Notes under the pieces: model-generated
Told to the model about the DNA's origin: nothing
Database searches by the model: none
The model's input: the letters and a program-made list of their open reading frames with translations, nothing else
Part shown: in pieces, positions 41,242 to 49,247 of the stretch
Layout: every line of letters starts with the position of its first letter
How positions within the stretch are numbered: position 1 is the first letter of the stretch
Made by a program: the position numbers and the translations under genes
IMG/VR virus record: IMGVR_UViG_3300045973_000093
Span: 1-64,000 of that record
Reading direction: 5' to 3' (one strand)
DNA: 64,000 nucleotides
DNA from: a virus

Positions 41242-41635
41242 TAGGCTCTCCGGTTTCGCTCAGTATCCACGACGCGATATTTTCACGCGTTTGGATCATG
41301 GTTTTGTATTCTAAAGTAGACATGTTGTTCTCCCACGTGAGGTCACGCAGGACAACACCGCCCTCTTTACAACCAACTATCACCGCGACATTGCGGCCCT
41401 CCCCGTAGCGCCCACGCAGCCACAAAACCTGAAGGGCTGACAAGTCAACCTTTACGTCTGCGGTCACGGGGACGCGTTCGAGGTACTTAAACTCAATCCA
41501 GAGATCGCCCTTCATACCGCTATACCAACAGTCGGCTGTTCCGCCCCGGTAGGGGTTGTTCATCTTCTCCCTATGGAGCTTTGTTGGCAAGTGCTTATGC
41601 ACGCTGCCGATGAACGTGTTCTCGGGCTTTCTCAT
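41123..41635 (-). CDS. PD-(D/E)xK (VRR-NUC-like) nuclease
   Basis: 170 aa. The catalytic pattern is visible at residues 33-50: GTADCWYSGMKGDLWIEFK with Asp35, Asp44 (alternatives), Glu48 and Lys50, followed by LSALQVLWLRGRYGEGRNVAVIVGCKEGG, where Gln and the basic patch complete the fold. Such small nucleases cut recombination intermediates or branched DNA. The last 40 residues overlap the winged-helix gene and look unconstrained (RNLSGAGGVAQKSGRHAPDM), so the functional protein may effectively end near residue 130. Confidence 0.8.
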   Translation of the reverse strand: MRKPENTFIGSVHKHLPTKLHREKMNNPYRGGTADCWYSGMKGDLWIEFKYLERVPVTADVKVDLSALQVLWLRGRYGEGRNVAVIVGCKEGGVVLRDLTWENNMSTLEYKTMIQTRENIASWILSETGEPNDQERSRNLSGAGGVAQKSGRHAPDMRGPVRRSASKRAI

Positions 41636-41988
41636 TTGATCTGACCGTTGAGTTCCTTAACGATCAGTTCTGAATAACCGCCGATGTCGCGCCACGAGTC
41701 ATCATAGTTAGGGTCACCGTTGAGGATGCGTCCAATCTTGTGGGCGATCATCTCCAGCGCTTCGACCTGCGTCGCAGACAGGCGCTGCCAACCTGCTGTG
41801 CGCTTCATCGTGTTCTTCATATCCTGCGTGATGCGGGCGTGCCCGACGAAGGAACCGTAGCGCTTACCGCGCTCGTCGAGCGTCGCATCTATCCCCATCG
41901 GTTTATCTTGTATGTCCGGTCCTGGCTGCGTGGCCGGATTTGTATGGTCTTTGACCCATTGTTCTTTATCTTGTGCAGCACTGTGCAT
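41632..41988 (-). CDS. DUF6378 family protein
   Basis: 118 aa. LDERGKRYGSFVGHARITQDMKNTMKRTAGWQRLSATQVEALEMIAHKIGRILNGDPNYDDSWRDIGGY is the family signature, nearly the whole length. The fold is helical and resembles nucleotide-pyrophosphohydrolase-like phage proteins in its spacing of acidic residues, but no activity is established. Its stop overlaps the nuclease start (ATGA). Confidence 0.8.
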   Translation of the reverse strand: MHSAAQDKEQWVKDHTNPATQPGPDIQDKPMGIDATLDERGKRYGSFVGHARITQDMKNTMKRTAGWQRLSATQVEALEMIAHKIGRILNGDPNYDDSWRDIGGYSELIVKELNGQIK

Positions 41989-42016
41989 ACGGTCCCTTCC
42001 TTCGGTTTATAGATAC

Positions 42017-42072
42017 TCCTGATGAGCGCCCTGCGTTCAAGACACTCATGAGGAGTACCGGTGCTCCGGTAC
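42017..42072. other. Intergenic hairpins
   Basis: A perfect 7-bp stem GTACCGG/CCGGTAC with loop TGCT (42055-42072) is preceded by an imperfect inverted repeat CTCCTGATGAG/CTCATGAGGAG (42017-42055). No T-tract follows on either strand, so these are more likely RNA-processing or attenuation structures than terminators. Confidence 0.5.
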
Positions 42073-42095
42073 TTCTTCGCTTGACTTCGCGCTAC

Positions 42096-42335
42096 TTACG
42101 CAGCGACGACAGTCAGTTTTTCCAGCTCAGCAGCGGCCTTGGCAGCAGCCTTGCTCAGCTTGTCAATTTCTTTAGCGGCGGAAGCTTGGGCCTTCTCGAA
42201 AGCCTTAGCAGCCACAGCCTTCGCTTTTTCTGCATTCTTCAGATCAGCAGCGGTGGTTTTGACAGCAGCCTTAGCTGCGGTGATGACGGCCTTTTTGTCG
42301 GCTGCGGAAAGAACGGCGGATTTAGCACGTGCCAT
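42096..42335 (-). CDS. Ala/Lys-rich histone-H1-like protein
   Basis: 79 aa, almost only Ala, Lys, Glu, Val and Thr: AADKKAVITAAKAAVKTTAADLKNAEKAKAVAAKAFEKAQASAAKEIDKLSKAAAKAAAELEKL. It should form one long helix or coiled coil. The composition recalls bacterial H1-like proteins, but Glu is abundant so net charge is modest. RBS GGAG. It has an unusually complex upstream region with repeated TCTGA elements, suggesting tight control. Confidence 0.65.
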   Translation of the reverse strand: MARAKSAVLSAADKKAVITAAKAAVKTTAADLKNAEKAKAVAAKAFEKAQASAAKEIDKLSKAAAKAAAELEKLTVVAA

Positions 42336-42459
42336 TTGAAAACTCCAGTAAGTTTGGTTCGTTAAAAATAAAGATTTTGATCGTCTGATTCCGATCTGTC
42401 ATCAGATTGTGCGCAGACCCTGTTAGAAATCTGCATGCAGTCTGATCTGCATCAACCGC
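42336..42459 (-). promoter_or_regulatory. Repeat-dense control region upstream of the Ala/Lys-rich gene
   Basis: In 124 bases there are about seven copies of ATCTG/TCTGA or their complements, including the inverted ATCTG-ATGA-CAGAT (42393-42406). On the minus strand TCTAACAGGGTCT (42415-42427) fits the phased TCTAA-N5-TCT motif. It looks like an operator array. Confidence 0.55.
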
Positions 42460-43245
42460 TTAACGGCGTGCCACTTTCTTGGCCGCAGGACGACGGGAGT
42501 CGTTCGCAGCCGTAGAAGCGGACACATCGGGTTCAGTCAGCAGACGCTGCAAGGAAGATTCCTTGTTCGCGTACGCCACCGCCAGCAGAGGGTCTTTGAC
42601 GGACAGAGCCTCGATCACCTCGAAGCGCAGAGAGGGGTACTCTTCGTCGCTCAGGGTAATCTTGGTCGTCACGCCACGCACAGGCTTGCCGTATTTAGAA
42701 GCCACGTTTGCGACGTGACTGTCGAAATACCGGGTTGCCGTGGACGAGACCTTCAGGATCTGGATCGGCGTGTCCTGATCAGCGTCCAGAGGCAAGAGTG
42801 CCAAGAGACGTGTGTTGGAGCACGCTTTGCCGCGTCCGTTGGCCGCAGACTTGAACTGGTTGGCCCAGCAGCCCGTGCATGCCTCGCACTGCTTGTCGGG
42901 GCTGTTGCCCGAGGGGATAAGCCCTGCGGGTTCCATGCCGATAGCAAAGCACTTGGGGGGCACGATGTTGCTGCGGTCGAACTGCTTGTCGTAGTAGTAG
43001 TTCGCAGCAACGAACTCCACGATCACGCACTCCACTTCATCGACCTCCAAGCCGTTTGCCAGCTTGATGGTCTTGCCTTGGGTCACAGTGATGCGGTCAC
43101 CGGACGGAGCACTGATACGCTTTTGGAGCGCAGCAATTTCCGCTTGCATTTCTGCTTCGATGTTCGCTGGGAGGTTGATTTTCGCTTTGGCGATTGCGGT
43201 GCTCGTTGATTTCGCGGCGGGTTTGGTTGCAGCTTTAGTAGCCAT
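42460..43245 (-). CDS. Replication-associated DNA-binding-like protein with Cys cluster
   Basis: 261 aa. Basic Ala/Lys-rich N- and C-terminal tails flank a beta-type core. The core has VEFVAANYYYDKQFDRSNIVPPKCFAIGMEP and a CEACTGCWANQF...GKACSNTR segment whose four Cys (about residues 120-143) may bind zinc. The position just before the DNA polymerase and the basic tails suggest a single-stranded-DNA-binding or recombination accessory protein. I do not recognise the family with certainty. The start AUG is preceded by AAGGAAA. Confidence 0.6.
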   Translation of the reverse strand: MATKAATKPAAKSTSTAIAKAKINLPANIEAEMQAEIAALQKRISAPSGDRITVTQGKTIKLANGLEVDEVECVIVEFVAANYYYDKQFDRSNIVPPKCFAIGMEPAGLIPSGNSPDKQCEACTGCWANQFKSAANGRGKACSNTRLLALLPLDADQDTPIQILKVSSTATRYFDSHVANVASKYGKPVRGVTTKITLSDEEYPSLRFEVIEALSVKDPLLAVAYANKESSLQRLLTEPDVSASTAANDSRRPAAKKVARR

Positions 43246-43277
43246 TTGGTTTTCCTTAGTTGGTTCGCGTTGCAGGC

Positions 43278-43676
43278 TTAGAGGTCTCGCAGGGAGATCT
43301 CACGTTTTGTGTACTGCGACAGCCCAGGCACAGCACCTTTCTTGTCCCACAGTTCACGAACTGCGGGCGCAGAAATACGACGTTGAATAAGATGGAACTG
43401 TTTCGTCTTTGCCATGAAGGCGACGAACGTGTCCCAGTCATCGTTGTTGAATTGGCGGCTCTCGGACACAGACGCTGTGCAGAGCTTGCCAGTAGATTTT
43501 GAGATGCCTTCAGAGTCCATCAGATCGAGCAGTTGCGCTTCGAGAGCGTCCATCTGCCCGTTGATGGTCTTGACTTCGGCCTCCAGTGCTCGCTTCTTAG
43601 AGCGAAGATCGGACATTGAGTCGATGAGAGAGCCGACGGTGATTTTGGGTTTTCGCATTGCAGTTACGGTCGCCAT
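43278..43676 (-). CDS. Conserved phage coiled-coil protein, replication region
   Basis: 132 aa. Residues 17-55 form a coiled coil (LIDSMSDLRSKKRALEAEVKTINGQMDALEAQLLDLMDSEG), followed by a compact C-terminal part with NNDDWDTFVAFMAKTKQFHLIQRRISAPAVRELWDKKGAVPGLSQYTKREISLRDL. That C-terminal pattern recurs beside DNA polymerase genes in podoviruses, but its function is not known. A phased TCTAA repeat lies 25-41 nt upstream of the start. Confidence 0.65.
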   Translation of the reverse strand: MATVTAMRKPKITVGSLIDSMSDLRSKKRALEAEVKTINGQMDALEAQLLDLMDSEGISKSTGKLCTASVSESRQFNNDDWDTFVAFMAKTKQFHLIQRRISAPAVRELWDKKGAVPGLSQYTKREISLRDL

Positions 43677-43700
43677 GATTTTCCTTGGAGGTTGAGAGAA

Positions 43701-43717
43701 TATCAGATTACGTTAGA
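43701..43717 (-). promoter_or_regulatory. Phased TCTAA repeat, best-conserved minus copy
   Basis: Minus-strand TCTAACGTAATCTGATA, nearly identical to the plus-strand copy at 63443. It sits between the DNA polymerase stop and the start of the coiled-coil gene, in an otherwise AT-rich gap. Confidence 0.6.
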
Positions 43718-43747
43718 GCACAACGATAAAAAATATCTATCAGTTGT

Positions 43748-45598
43748 TTATTTGCTGTAGCAGGTGTCGTACCCGCCGTCAGCATTGAAGGGCATCGTCG
43801 GGCACCACGGACGCGGCGTACGCATGCACTTGAGCTGTGTGCCCATGAACTTTTCTGCGAGGCGCTCAGGTGCTGTCGTCACGACTTCATCGTGGGTCAG
43901 CATGCTGATCGCAGTCACTTCATTCTTTTTCAGCTTGATCTTTTCCAGTTCGTCAGAGATCAGCAGAGCCTGCTCGCCCACAGCAATACGTGCGATGGCC
44001 TGGACGATGTTTTCGACCACTAGCCCGCCATACACATACTTGTAGACGTCAAACGACTTGTACTTGAACGCGCCAGACTCACTGATGTGCAGGCCGGGGT
44101 AGTTGATCGGCATCCCGTTCGGTAGCCAGATCGTGTCGCCATCGAACTCAATCACACCACCGAAGGCTGCGCCGCTTTCGCCGCGAGCCATACGGTGCAG
44201 CATCTGCTCGGCTTCCTTCCACGCGACCGGGATCTTGTGGTTGCGCTTGCGGTACAGGTTCACGACGCGCTTGGCCTCGGTCGCTGTGATCATCATTGGT
44301 GGTCCCATCGCGCCCAGCTCCAGAGTTGTCTGGAACTTCTTAGCACCCATGCCGTAGCCAAGGCCCAGCACGGCGACCTTGCCCACAAAGCGTTCGTCCT
44401 TGGTAACTGAGTCCAGTGGCTTGCCGTAGATTGCGCTCGCCATGATTTTGTAGACGTCCTCGCCAGCCGCGAACGCGTCCAGCACGTCCTGCTGACCAGC
44501 CAGCCACGCCAGCATGCGGGCTTCGATCTGGGCGCTGTCTGACACGATCAGCACGTGGCCTTTGGGGGCTGCGATGGAGCGGCGCAGTTCAGATCCACGC
44601 GGCAGGTTCTGCAGGTTGAGCTTGTTTGTTCCACCCCAGCGTCCTGTCTTGGCCGCGTAGTAGTTGTAGCCAGCAGGCAGCTTCATGCCGTTCTCGCCCG
44701 CCTGGATCAGACGGTTCGCACGGGTCTCGACCTGTGTGCTCTTGGCCGCGAGCCGACCTTGCGCCAGCAGCACTACGCGCTTGTCTTCGTGGTCGAGCAG
44801 CTCCAAGAACTCAGGGTCAGTCTGAGCGAACGCAAAGTTTTCATGCCCAGTCTTGAGGCTGATCTTGGTGGGCGGTTCTACCCCGAGCTTGCGCAGTTGG
44901 GCTGCGAACTTGGGGTTACTCATCAGATCTTCTTCGCTGCACTTGGACTTCATGATCGACGCACGACGAGCAAGCATCTCTTCCTGCAGCGCCTGTTGCG
45001 CACGTGGTATGTCCACTTCGAGCTTGGAGTCGCAGAACATACGGATCGTGATGTCGATCAGGCGCAGCTCATCCATCGGGTAGACCGCAAGCTGCTTGAG
45101 GAAGACGTTGAAGCACAGGCCCACGTCGATCTTGCAGCCGTCCATCAGGCCCTTGAGCACGTCCTTCGGTAGATCGCGTAGACCTTTGGTCGGAGTCAGG
45201 TAGGTCTCGCTCTTGGCGCCGATTCCATAGAGCTTGGCAATCGTGTCCAGCTTCGCACGACTCAGATCAGCGTGCAGACCACGAGTCATGCTTAGCGTAT
45301 CGAGATAGAAGTGCGGAACGATGCCGTGATGATGAGCCAGGATGAAGCCGTCAAACGCGGTGTTGTGAGCCAGAAGATAGTGGGTCTTCCAGTCGATGCC
45401 CTTGAGGATCTTGATGCCCTCGGCAGCGGTGTAGCACTTGGCTGGCTTCTTGCCGATCTTGATACCCCAGCAGTGTTCTTTGAACTGTTCATCGCGGATG
45501 TAGGACGACGTATTGAGTTCTTTCTTCGTCAGACTGAACTCGGTGGAGTAGAAGGTTTCGGCGTCGACGGTGACGACTTTGTTGATGTCAATTTTCAT
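43748..45598 (-). CDS. Family A DNA polymerase
   Basis: 616 aa from the ATG that overlaps the previous stop (the frame upstream belongs to the neighbour). N-terminal 3'-5' exonuclease domain begins VTVDAETFYS (DxE, about residue 10) with HNTAFDG and later DGCKIDVGLCF. Polymerase: AAKTGRWGG...NLQNLPRGS, motif A VSDSAQIEARMLAW (about 350), motif B KVAVLGLGYGMG, motif C LTHDEVVT (about 569). This is the replicative enzyme. The motif A start (SDSAQIEAR rather than DYSQIELR) is a variant of the usual. Confidence 0.94.
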   Translation of the reverse strand: MKIDINKVVTVDAETFYSTEFSLTKKELNTSSYIRDEQFKEHCWGIKIGKKPAKCYTAAEGIKILKGIDWKTHYLLAHNTAFDGFILAHHHGIVPHFYLDTLSMTRGLHADLSRAKLDTIAKLYGIGAKSETYLTPTKGLRDLPKDVLKGLMDGCKIDVGLCFNVFLKQLAVYPMDELRLIDITIRMFCDSKLEVDIPRAQQALQEEMLARRASIMKSKCSEEDLMSNPKFAAQLRKLGVEPPTKISLKTGHENFAFAQTDPEFLELLDHEDKRVVLLAQGRLAAKSTQVETRANRLIQAGENGMKLPAGYNYYAAKTGRWGGTNKLNLQNLPRGSELRRSIAAPKGHVLIVSDSAQIEARMLAWLAGQQDVLDAFAAGEDVYKIMASAIYGKPLDSVTKDERFVGKVAVLGLGYGMGAKKFQTTLELGAMGPPMMITATEAKRVVNLYRKRNHKIPVAWKEAEQMLHRMARGESGAAFGGVIEFDGDTIWLPNGMPINYPGLHISESGAFKYKSFDVYKYVYGGLVVENIVQAIARIAVGEQALLISDELEKIKLKKNEVTAISMLTHDEVVTTAPERLAEKFMGTQLKCMRTPRPWCPTMPFNADGGYDTCYSK

Positions 45599-46167
45599 GC
45601 TGCAGCCGGGGCGGGGAGGGCAGGGAGGAAGCGTGCGAGCAGGGACTCGAACGGGATAACGAAGTCGTTCGGTTGCGCCATGCCGAGGTGGTCGTCGATA
45701 AATCCAGCCACTTCGGGCCAAGCCTTCTTTACTGCAGCCGGTGTCTTGCCGTCGATCTGTCTGTGTACCGAGGTCTGCAGCGCACTGATGCTCTCCAAGG
45801 TACTGGAATATGCGGGCCAGAGAGTTTTGAACTTAGCGATGAAGTCTTCGTTCTTTATGATGAGTTCTTGCGTCACATAGAGTGCAGGATCTTCGCTGCC
45901 GTAGTCGCTGTTGCCCAGCATGAATCCAACACCGTTGTCGGGGTCGAAGTTAACCGTGCAGTGCTTACTCATCTTGATGATGTCAAGCGCGCACAGATCC
46001 TTGATGTGTTTCTTAGTCATGCCCACAGACTGCAGCGCGTCGTTGTACGCCTCCACGGTCAACGCACGAATCACTTCCTTCTGAGGATTGAGCAGGTGCT
46101 CAAATGCTTTTTCTGCTATGCGCGTTGCGATGGCGCGAGCGTCCCAATAACCAATCTTTTTAGCCAT
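45595..46167 (-). CDS. Phage replication-region protein, unknown
   Basis: 190 aa with AAGGAG before the start. A helical N-terminus (ARAIATRIAEKAFEHLLNPQKEVIRALTVEAYNDAL) is followed by a mixed domain (HCTVNFDPDNGVGFMLGNSDYGSEDP). It vaguely resembles small nucleotide-modification-associated phage proteins in order of helix and strand, but I cannot support that. It is coupled to the polymerase by ATGA, so it probably acts in replication or nucleotide metabolism. Confidence 0.55.
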   Translation of the reverse strand: MAKKIGYWDARAIATRIAEKAFEHLLNPQKEVIRALTVEAYNDALQSVGMTKKHIKDLCALDIIKMSKHCTVNFDPDNGVGFMLGNSDYGSEDPALYVTQELIIKNEDFIAKFKTLWPAYSSTLESISALQTSVHRQIDGKTPAAVKKAWPEVAGFIDDHLGMAQPNDFVIPFESLLARFLPALPAPAAA

Positions 46168-46177
46168 GTCTTACTCC

Positions 46178-47551
46178 TTACAAAATGTATTTTTTGAGCA
46201 TCGCCGTGAACTCGTCACTACGAAGTGCTTTTCCAGTGAGGCGTTCGTACGCAATCTCGTCGTAGGTGCCACGGGCTACGACGGTGATAGTCTCAGTGCG
46301 CTTTGTCTGACCGATACGGTAGATACGACGAAGGCCCTGCTTGTACCACTCAAGGTTGTCAGTGGGGCTGGCCCAGATCGTGCGCGTACCACGCACCCAC
46401 GTCAGTCCGTGTGCGGCGCTCTTGGGGTGAGCGAAGATGACTCGGTAGGCACCCTTTTGGTAGTGTTCGGTAATTTCCTTGCGCTCTTTGTCGGATGTCT
46501 TGCCGTCGTAAACAGCAAACGACACTCCGCGTCTTTCGGCTTCTTTGACCAGCTCAGCCTTCTGATGCTCCCACTGAAAAAACACAACAGAGTGTTCGCA
46601 CTCTTCAACGAGATCCAGAACATACTCATAGCGGTCAGTATCAAAACGGCTGTAGCCAGTTTCTTCGCTGTTGTAAACCGCACCCGAAGCAATTTGTAGG
46701 AGCTTGACGCGAAGCACAGCTTTATTGACAGCATTAAGAACTTTGTCCTTAACCACCGTGACCATCTCGTCTTGCATCTGCGCATAGTGTTTCGCATGTT
46801 TGGGCTGTAGGTTCAGAGCACGCAGGTACTCGGTGTTGGGCGGCATGTCCACGCACTCGGTAAGTAAGTGCTTGACGGTGATGTCTTTGACGAGAGCGGC
46901 GACGATGTTTGCTATCCCCGGCTTCTCGTTCCACTTCACCATGTTCGACATCGGCCCTACCTGTTCGGGAGTACACACGGCAGAACGGAAGGCAAAGAAT
47001 GACTTACCAAGACGCTTCCCGTCGTCAAGGATGAGATATTGATGCCAGAGGTCAAGTACTCCGTTGGGATCAGCCAAGCCGGACATGTTTCGACGGTGCT
47101 CGAAGTGCTGTGCAATCTTGAGCATGTTCTTGGAACGCTGGCTCGTGGCGTGCTTGAACGCAGTCGACTCGTCGTTGATGAGCGTGCCGCCTTCGAACTT
47201 CTTCCAAAACGGCTTGCCCTGCTTGGCGAGCCAATTAACAGCGTCGTGGTTCGTGATGTAGACATCTGCATCTGATGCAAATGCTTTCTCGCGGTTGTTA
47301 GCGTACGCCACTGCCACTTTGATGTCGGGGGCGTATTGAGCAAAATCATCTGCCCACGCACTCTCCAATGTGGATCGTGTGGCGGTGACGATTGCTGGCC
47401 TGCCACCTTTAGCACGGCGTGCAGCAAAGTCTTCGATTTCAACACGGGTCTTCCCCGTTCCCGGCTCCGACTGATCGAAGAAGCGAGTCTCCTTCTTCAG
47501 CTTCGCCAGTGTCTGTTTCTGATGCTTGAATAGAGGTTTGTCTGTTTTCAT
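46178..47551 (-). CDS. SNF2-family (SF2) DNA helicase/translocase
   Basis: 457 aa. Walker A EPGTGKT (about residues 29-35), motif Ia (TATRSTLESAW), motif II INDEST, motif III (NMSGLADPNG), and in lobe 2 FAHPKSAAHGLTW and the motif VI QGLRRIYRIGQTKRT. That set marks SNF2-type ATPases, which move along duplex DNA. In phages such proteins sit in replication modules beside polymerase and nucleases, as here. Start ATG overlaps the upstream stop. Confidence 0.93.
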   Translation of the reverse strand: MKTDKPLFKHQKQTLAKLKKETRFFDQSEPGTGKTRVEIEDFAARRAKGGRPAIVTATRSTLESAWADDFAQYAPDIKVAVAYANNREKAFASDADVYITNHDAVNWLAKQGKPFWKKFEGGTLINDESTAFKHATSQRSKNMLKIAQHFEHRRNMSGLADPNGVLDLWHQYLILDDGKRLGKSFFAFRSAVCTPEQVGPMSNMVKWNEKPGIANIVAALVKDITVKHLLTECVDMPPNTEYLRALNLQPKHAKHYAQMQDEMVTVVKDKVLNAVNKAVLRVKLLQIASGAVYNSEETGYSRFDTDRYEYVLDLVEECEHSVVFFQWEHQKAELVKEAERRGVSFAVYDGKTSDKERKEITEHYQKGAYRVIFAHPKSAAHGLTWVRGTRTIWASPTDNLEWYKQGLRRIYRIGQTKRTETITVVARGTYDEIAYERLTGKALRSDEFTAMLKKYIL

Positions 47552-47663
47552 TTTTCAGATCGTTTATTGCTCGACGAAGTGTTAGCTCTTGTACGAGCTG
47601 GTTGCGCCTTCTGTAGTAGTTCGCCTTGCGTATAAGGATGTTGATTGCTTGTTCCATAGGCAT
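47439..47663 (-). CDS. 74-aa basic helical protein (overlapping reading)
   Basis: MPMEQAINILIRKANYYRRRNQLVQELTLRRAINDLKNENRQTSIQASE resembles short phage DNA-binding helices ('RKANYYRRRNQ...TLRRAI'). It overlaps the 71-aa gene upstream by 116 bases and the helicase by 113. The RBS is poor. Either it or the overlapping membrane protein may be the real gene, or both. Confidence 0.45.
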   Translation of the reverse strand: MPMEQAINILIRKANYYRRRNQLVQELTLRRAINDLKNENRQTSIQASETDTGEAEEGDSLLRSVGAGNGEDPC

Positions 47664-47763
47664 AACCGAGTGCTGCTAATAATGAGACGAAGCCCACGCC
47701 TGTGAGCATCCACCACAGGGCGTTAGCTACACGCTGCAGCCTTGCTCTGCGGCTGCGCTTCAT
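47548..47763 (-). CDS. Small membrane protein, unknown
   Basis: 71 aa: basic start (MKRSRRARLQRVANAL), one hydrophobic segment (WWMLTGVGFVSLLAALGYAYG), then a polar tail. It begins with ATGA overlap to the upstream gene and ends ATGA into the helicase, which favours translation. It overlaps the 74-aa frame. Confidence 0.55.
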   Translation of the reverse strand: MKRSRRARLQRVANALWWMLTGVGFVSLLAALGYAYGTSNQHPYTQGELLQKAQPARTRANTSSSNKRSEK

Positions 47764-48029
47764 GTGCTGAGTCCTTTCGATGGGTACTTCTTGAAGTCCA
47801 TTGCGCCTGGACGGTCGTCAAACGGCCTGAGTTCTGCGCCGTCGTACGTGCCGGTGAACTCGACCACACGTGGCGGCACGATCCTCGGATCACGGTGCTT
47901 GGGCACAAACTTCTCACCCTTGCGCACTTGCTTCTGAGCCTTGTTACTCTCGTATTCAAGGCGATGCGACGGGCTATCTTTGTTTTCGCGCAGGGCCTTC
48001 GCCTTCATGCGCTCTTTCGTTGGAATCAT
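47760..48029 (-). CDS. Basic replication-region protein, unknown
   Basis: 89 aa, rich in Lys/Arg/Glu (TKERMKAKALRENKDSPSHRLEYESNKAQKQVRKGEKFVPKHRDPRIVPPRVVEFTGTYDGAELRPFDD). The first 55 residues are probably disordered or helical; the rest forms a strand pair. Overlaps neighbours at both ends by four bases. Confidence 0.6.
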   Translation of the reverse strand: MIPTKERMKAKALRENKDSPSHRLEYESNKAQKQVRKGEKFVPKHRDPRIVPPRVVEFTGTYDGAELRPFDDRPGAMDFKKYPSKGLST

Positions 48030-48337
48030 TCAAAATCTTTCGGGACGATGATGTTGTTCTTGCGAAGCAGTTCGATGGCCTGGATCGGCAGACTGAAGCC
48101 ACCGTCGTAATCGACTAGCTCCTGCTTGCCGTCTGAGTTGGTTTCAGTCCAGATCCCGTACTCCATGAACTCTTCGATTGCAGTGAGATCCCACTCGATG
48201 TAAAAGCGAGAGTCATTTACCTTGAACAGTTCCATCGTGGTGGTGTGAGTGCCAAGCTGGACTGGAGTAGGCGTAGAGCTGAACTCACGCACGAGCGGTG
48301 ACTCGAACGTGATGCTGTCAAGTTTTTGTGCGGTCAT
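48026..48337 (-). CDS. Small acidic protein, unknown
   Basis: 103 aa. Mixed strand/helix pattern with DSRFYIEWDLTAIEEFMEYGIWTETNSDGKQELVDYDGGFSLPIQAIELLRKNN. This resembles small phage proteins in DNA-metabolism operons. Start precedes the next gene's stop by one base. Confidence 0.6.
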   Translation of the reverse strand: MTAQKLDSITFESPLVREFSSTPTPVQLGTHTTTMELFKVNDSRFYIEWDLTAIEEFMEYGIWTETNSDGKQELVDYDGGFSLPIQAIELLRKNNIIVPKDFE

Positions 48338-48338
48338 T

Positions 48339-49247
48339 TCAACCTCCGAGGAAGTGGAGTAGCTGGGTTACAGAGATTTCGGCACCGGCAGCGTTCTTGT
48401 GCCCGCCACCACCGAAGTGCTTGGCGAGCTTGCTGACGTCATAGGCCCCGTTACTGCGGAACGAGCACTTCACAGTCAGTTCTGAGCCGATGTAATAGAC
48501 CAGACCGAAGGTGCCGGTTTCTTTAGCCAGTTCGTGCCCGACGTCGCTTGCCATATCAGGACCAGCGTTTACTGCCGCGCCCGCGTAGATACTGTCGGCG
48601 GTTGGGATAATGCAGGCACGCTTGGACTTCAGGGCGTTCTTGACGCGGTTGCTGTGGTCGTCCAGCAGTGCCTGACCTAGCTCGATAATTTCCAGGTAGG
48701 TCTCGCCGTGTTCGGCCCAGTTGAGTTTGTTTTCCCACTGATCAAATGACCACGGCTCCATAGCACGCAGGGCGCGACCAAAGGCCTTGGTGTTCGAGTT
48801 CTTGAACTGCCAGCGGTCGTAGTCATCGATGTGCATGATCAGACGCGGGACTTCATCACCTACGAAGTGGTCCCAAGCAATACGTGCGCCGCTGCGGGAG
48901 TTGTCCAGCAGGATGTATGAGGTCGGGGTTTTGAACTCATAGAACGAGTCGTCGGCGAATGGTTTCTCTGGCACCCACATCTCAAAGGCTGTTTTGTGAT
49001 GGTCGAGCCACGTGACGTGCCGTGCGCTTCCGAGGATGTAGTTCATGACTTCCAGAGGGAAGCTGAAGTCAAGAATGAACACGTCGCGGCCTTCGAGTTT
49101 GCCGAGTAGGTCGACGTCGTTGAGCGAGTTGATCTGTCCGTACTTGATAGGTATGTACTCAGCGTTTTGTTTGAGTACTTTCCATGCGGAGAAGGCAGCA
49201 CCGAAACCGTCGGTGCAGTTGGCGTGATAGAAGACGACAGCGGTCAT
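48339..49247 (-). CDS. DHH-family phosphoesterase
   Basis: 302 aa. N-terminal HANCTDGFGAAFSAW (the first metal-binding block), LDFSFPLE, WLDHHKTAFE with the DHH motif, and a C-terminal DHHA1-type domain ending LAKHFGGGGHKNAAG. DHH/DHHA1 proteins are nanoRNases or RecJ-type exonucleases that remove short nucleic acids. It lies in the replication and recombination block, coupled to the Cas4-like nuclease (ATGA). Confidence 0.93.
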   Translation of the reverse strand: MTAVVFYHANCTDGFGAAFSAWKVLKQNAEYIPIKYGQINSLNDVDLLGKLEGRDVFILDFSFPLEVMNYILGSARHVTWLDHHKTAFEMWVPEKPFADDSFYEFKTPTSYILLDNSRSGARIAWDHFVGDEVPRLIMHIDDYDRWQFKNSNTKAFGRALRAMEPWSFDQWENKLNWAEHGETYLEIIELGQALLDDHSNRVKNALKSKRACIIPTADSIYAGAAVNAGPDMASDVGHELAKETGTFGLVYYIGSELTVKCSFRSNGAYDVSKLAKHFGGGGHKNAAGAEISVTQLLHFLGG

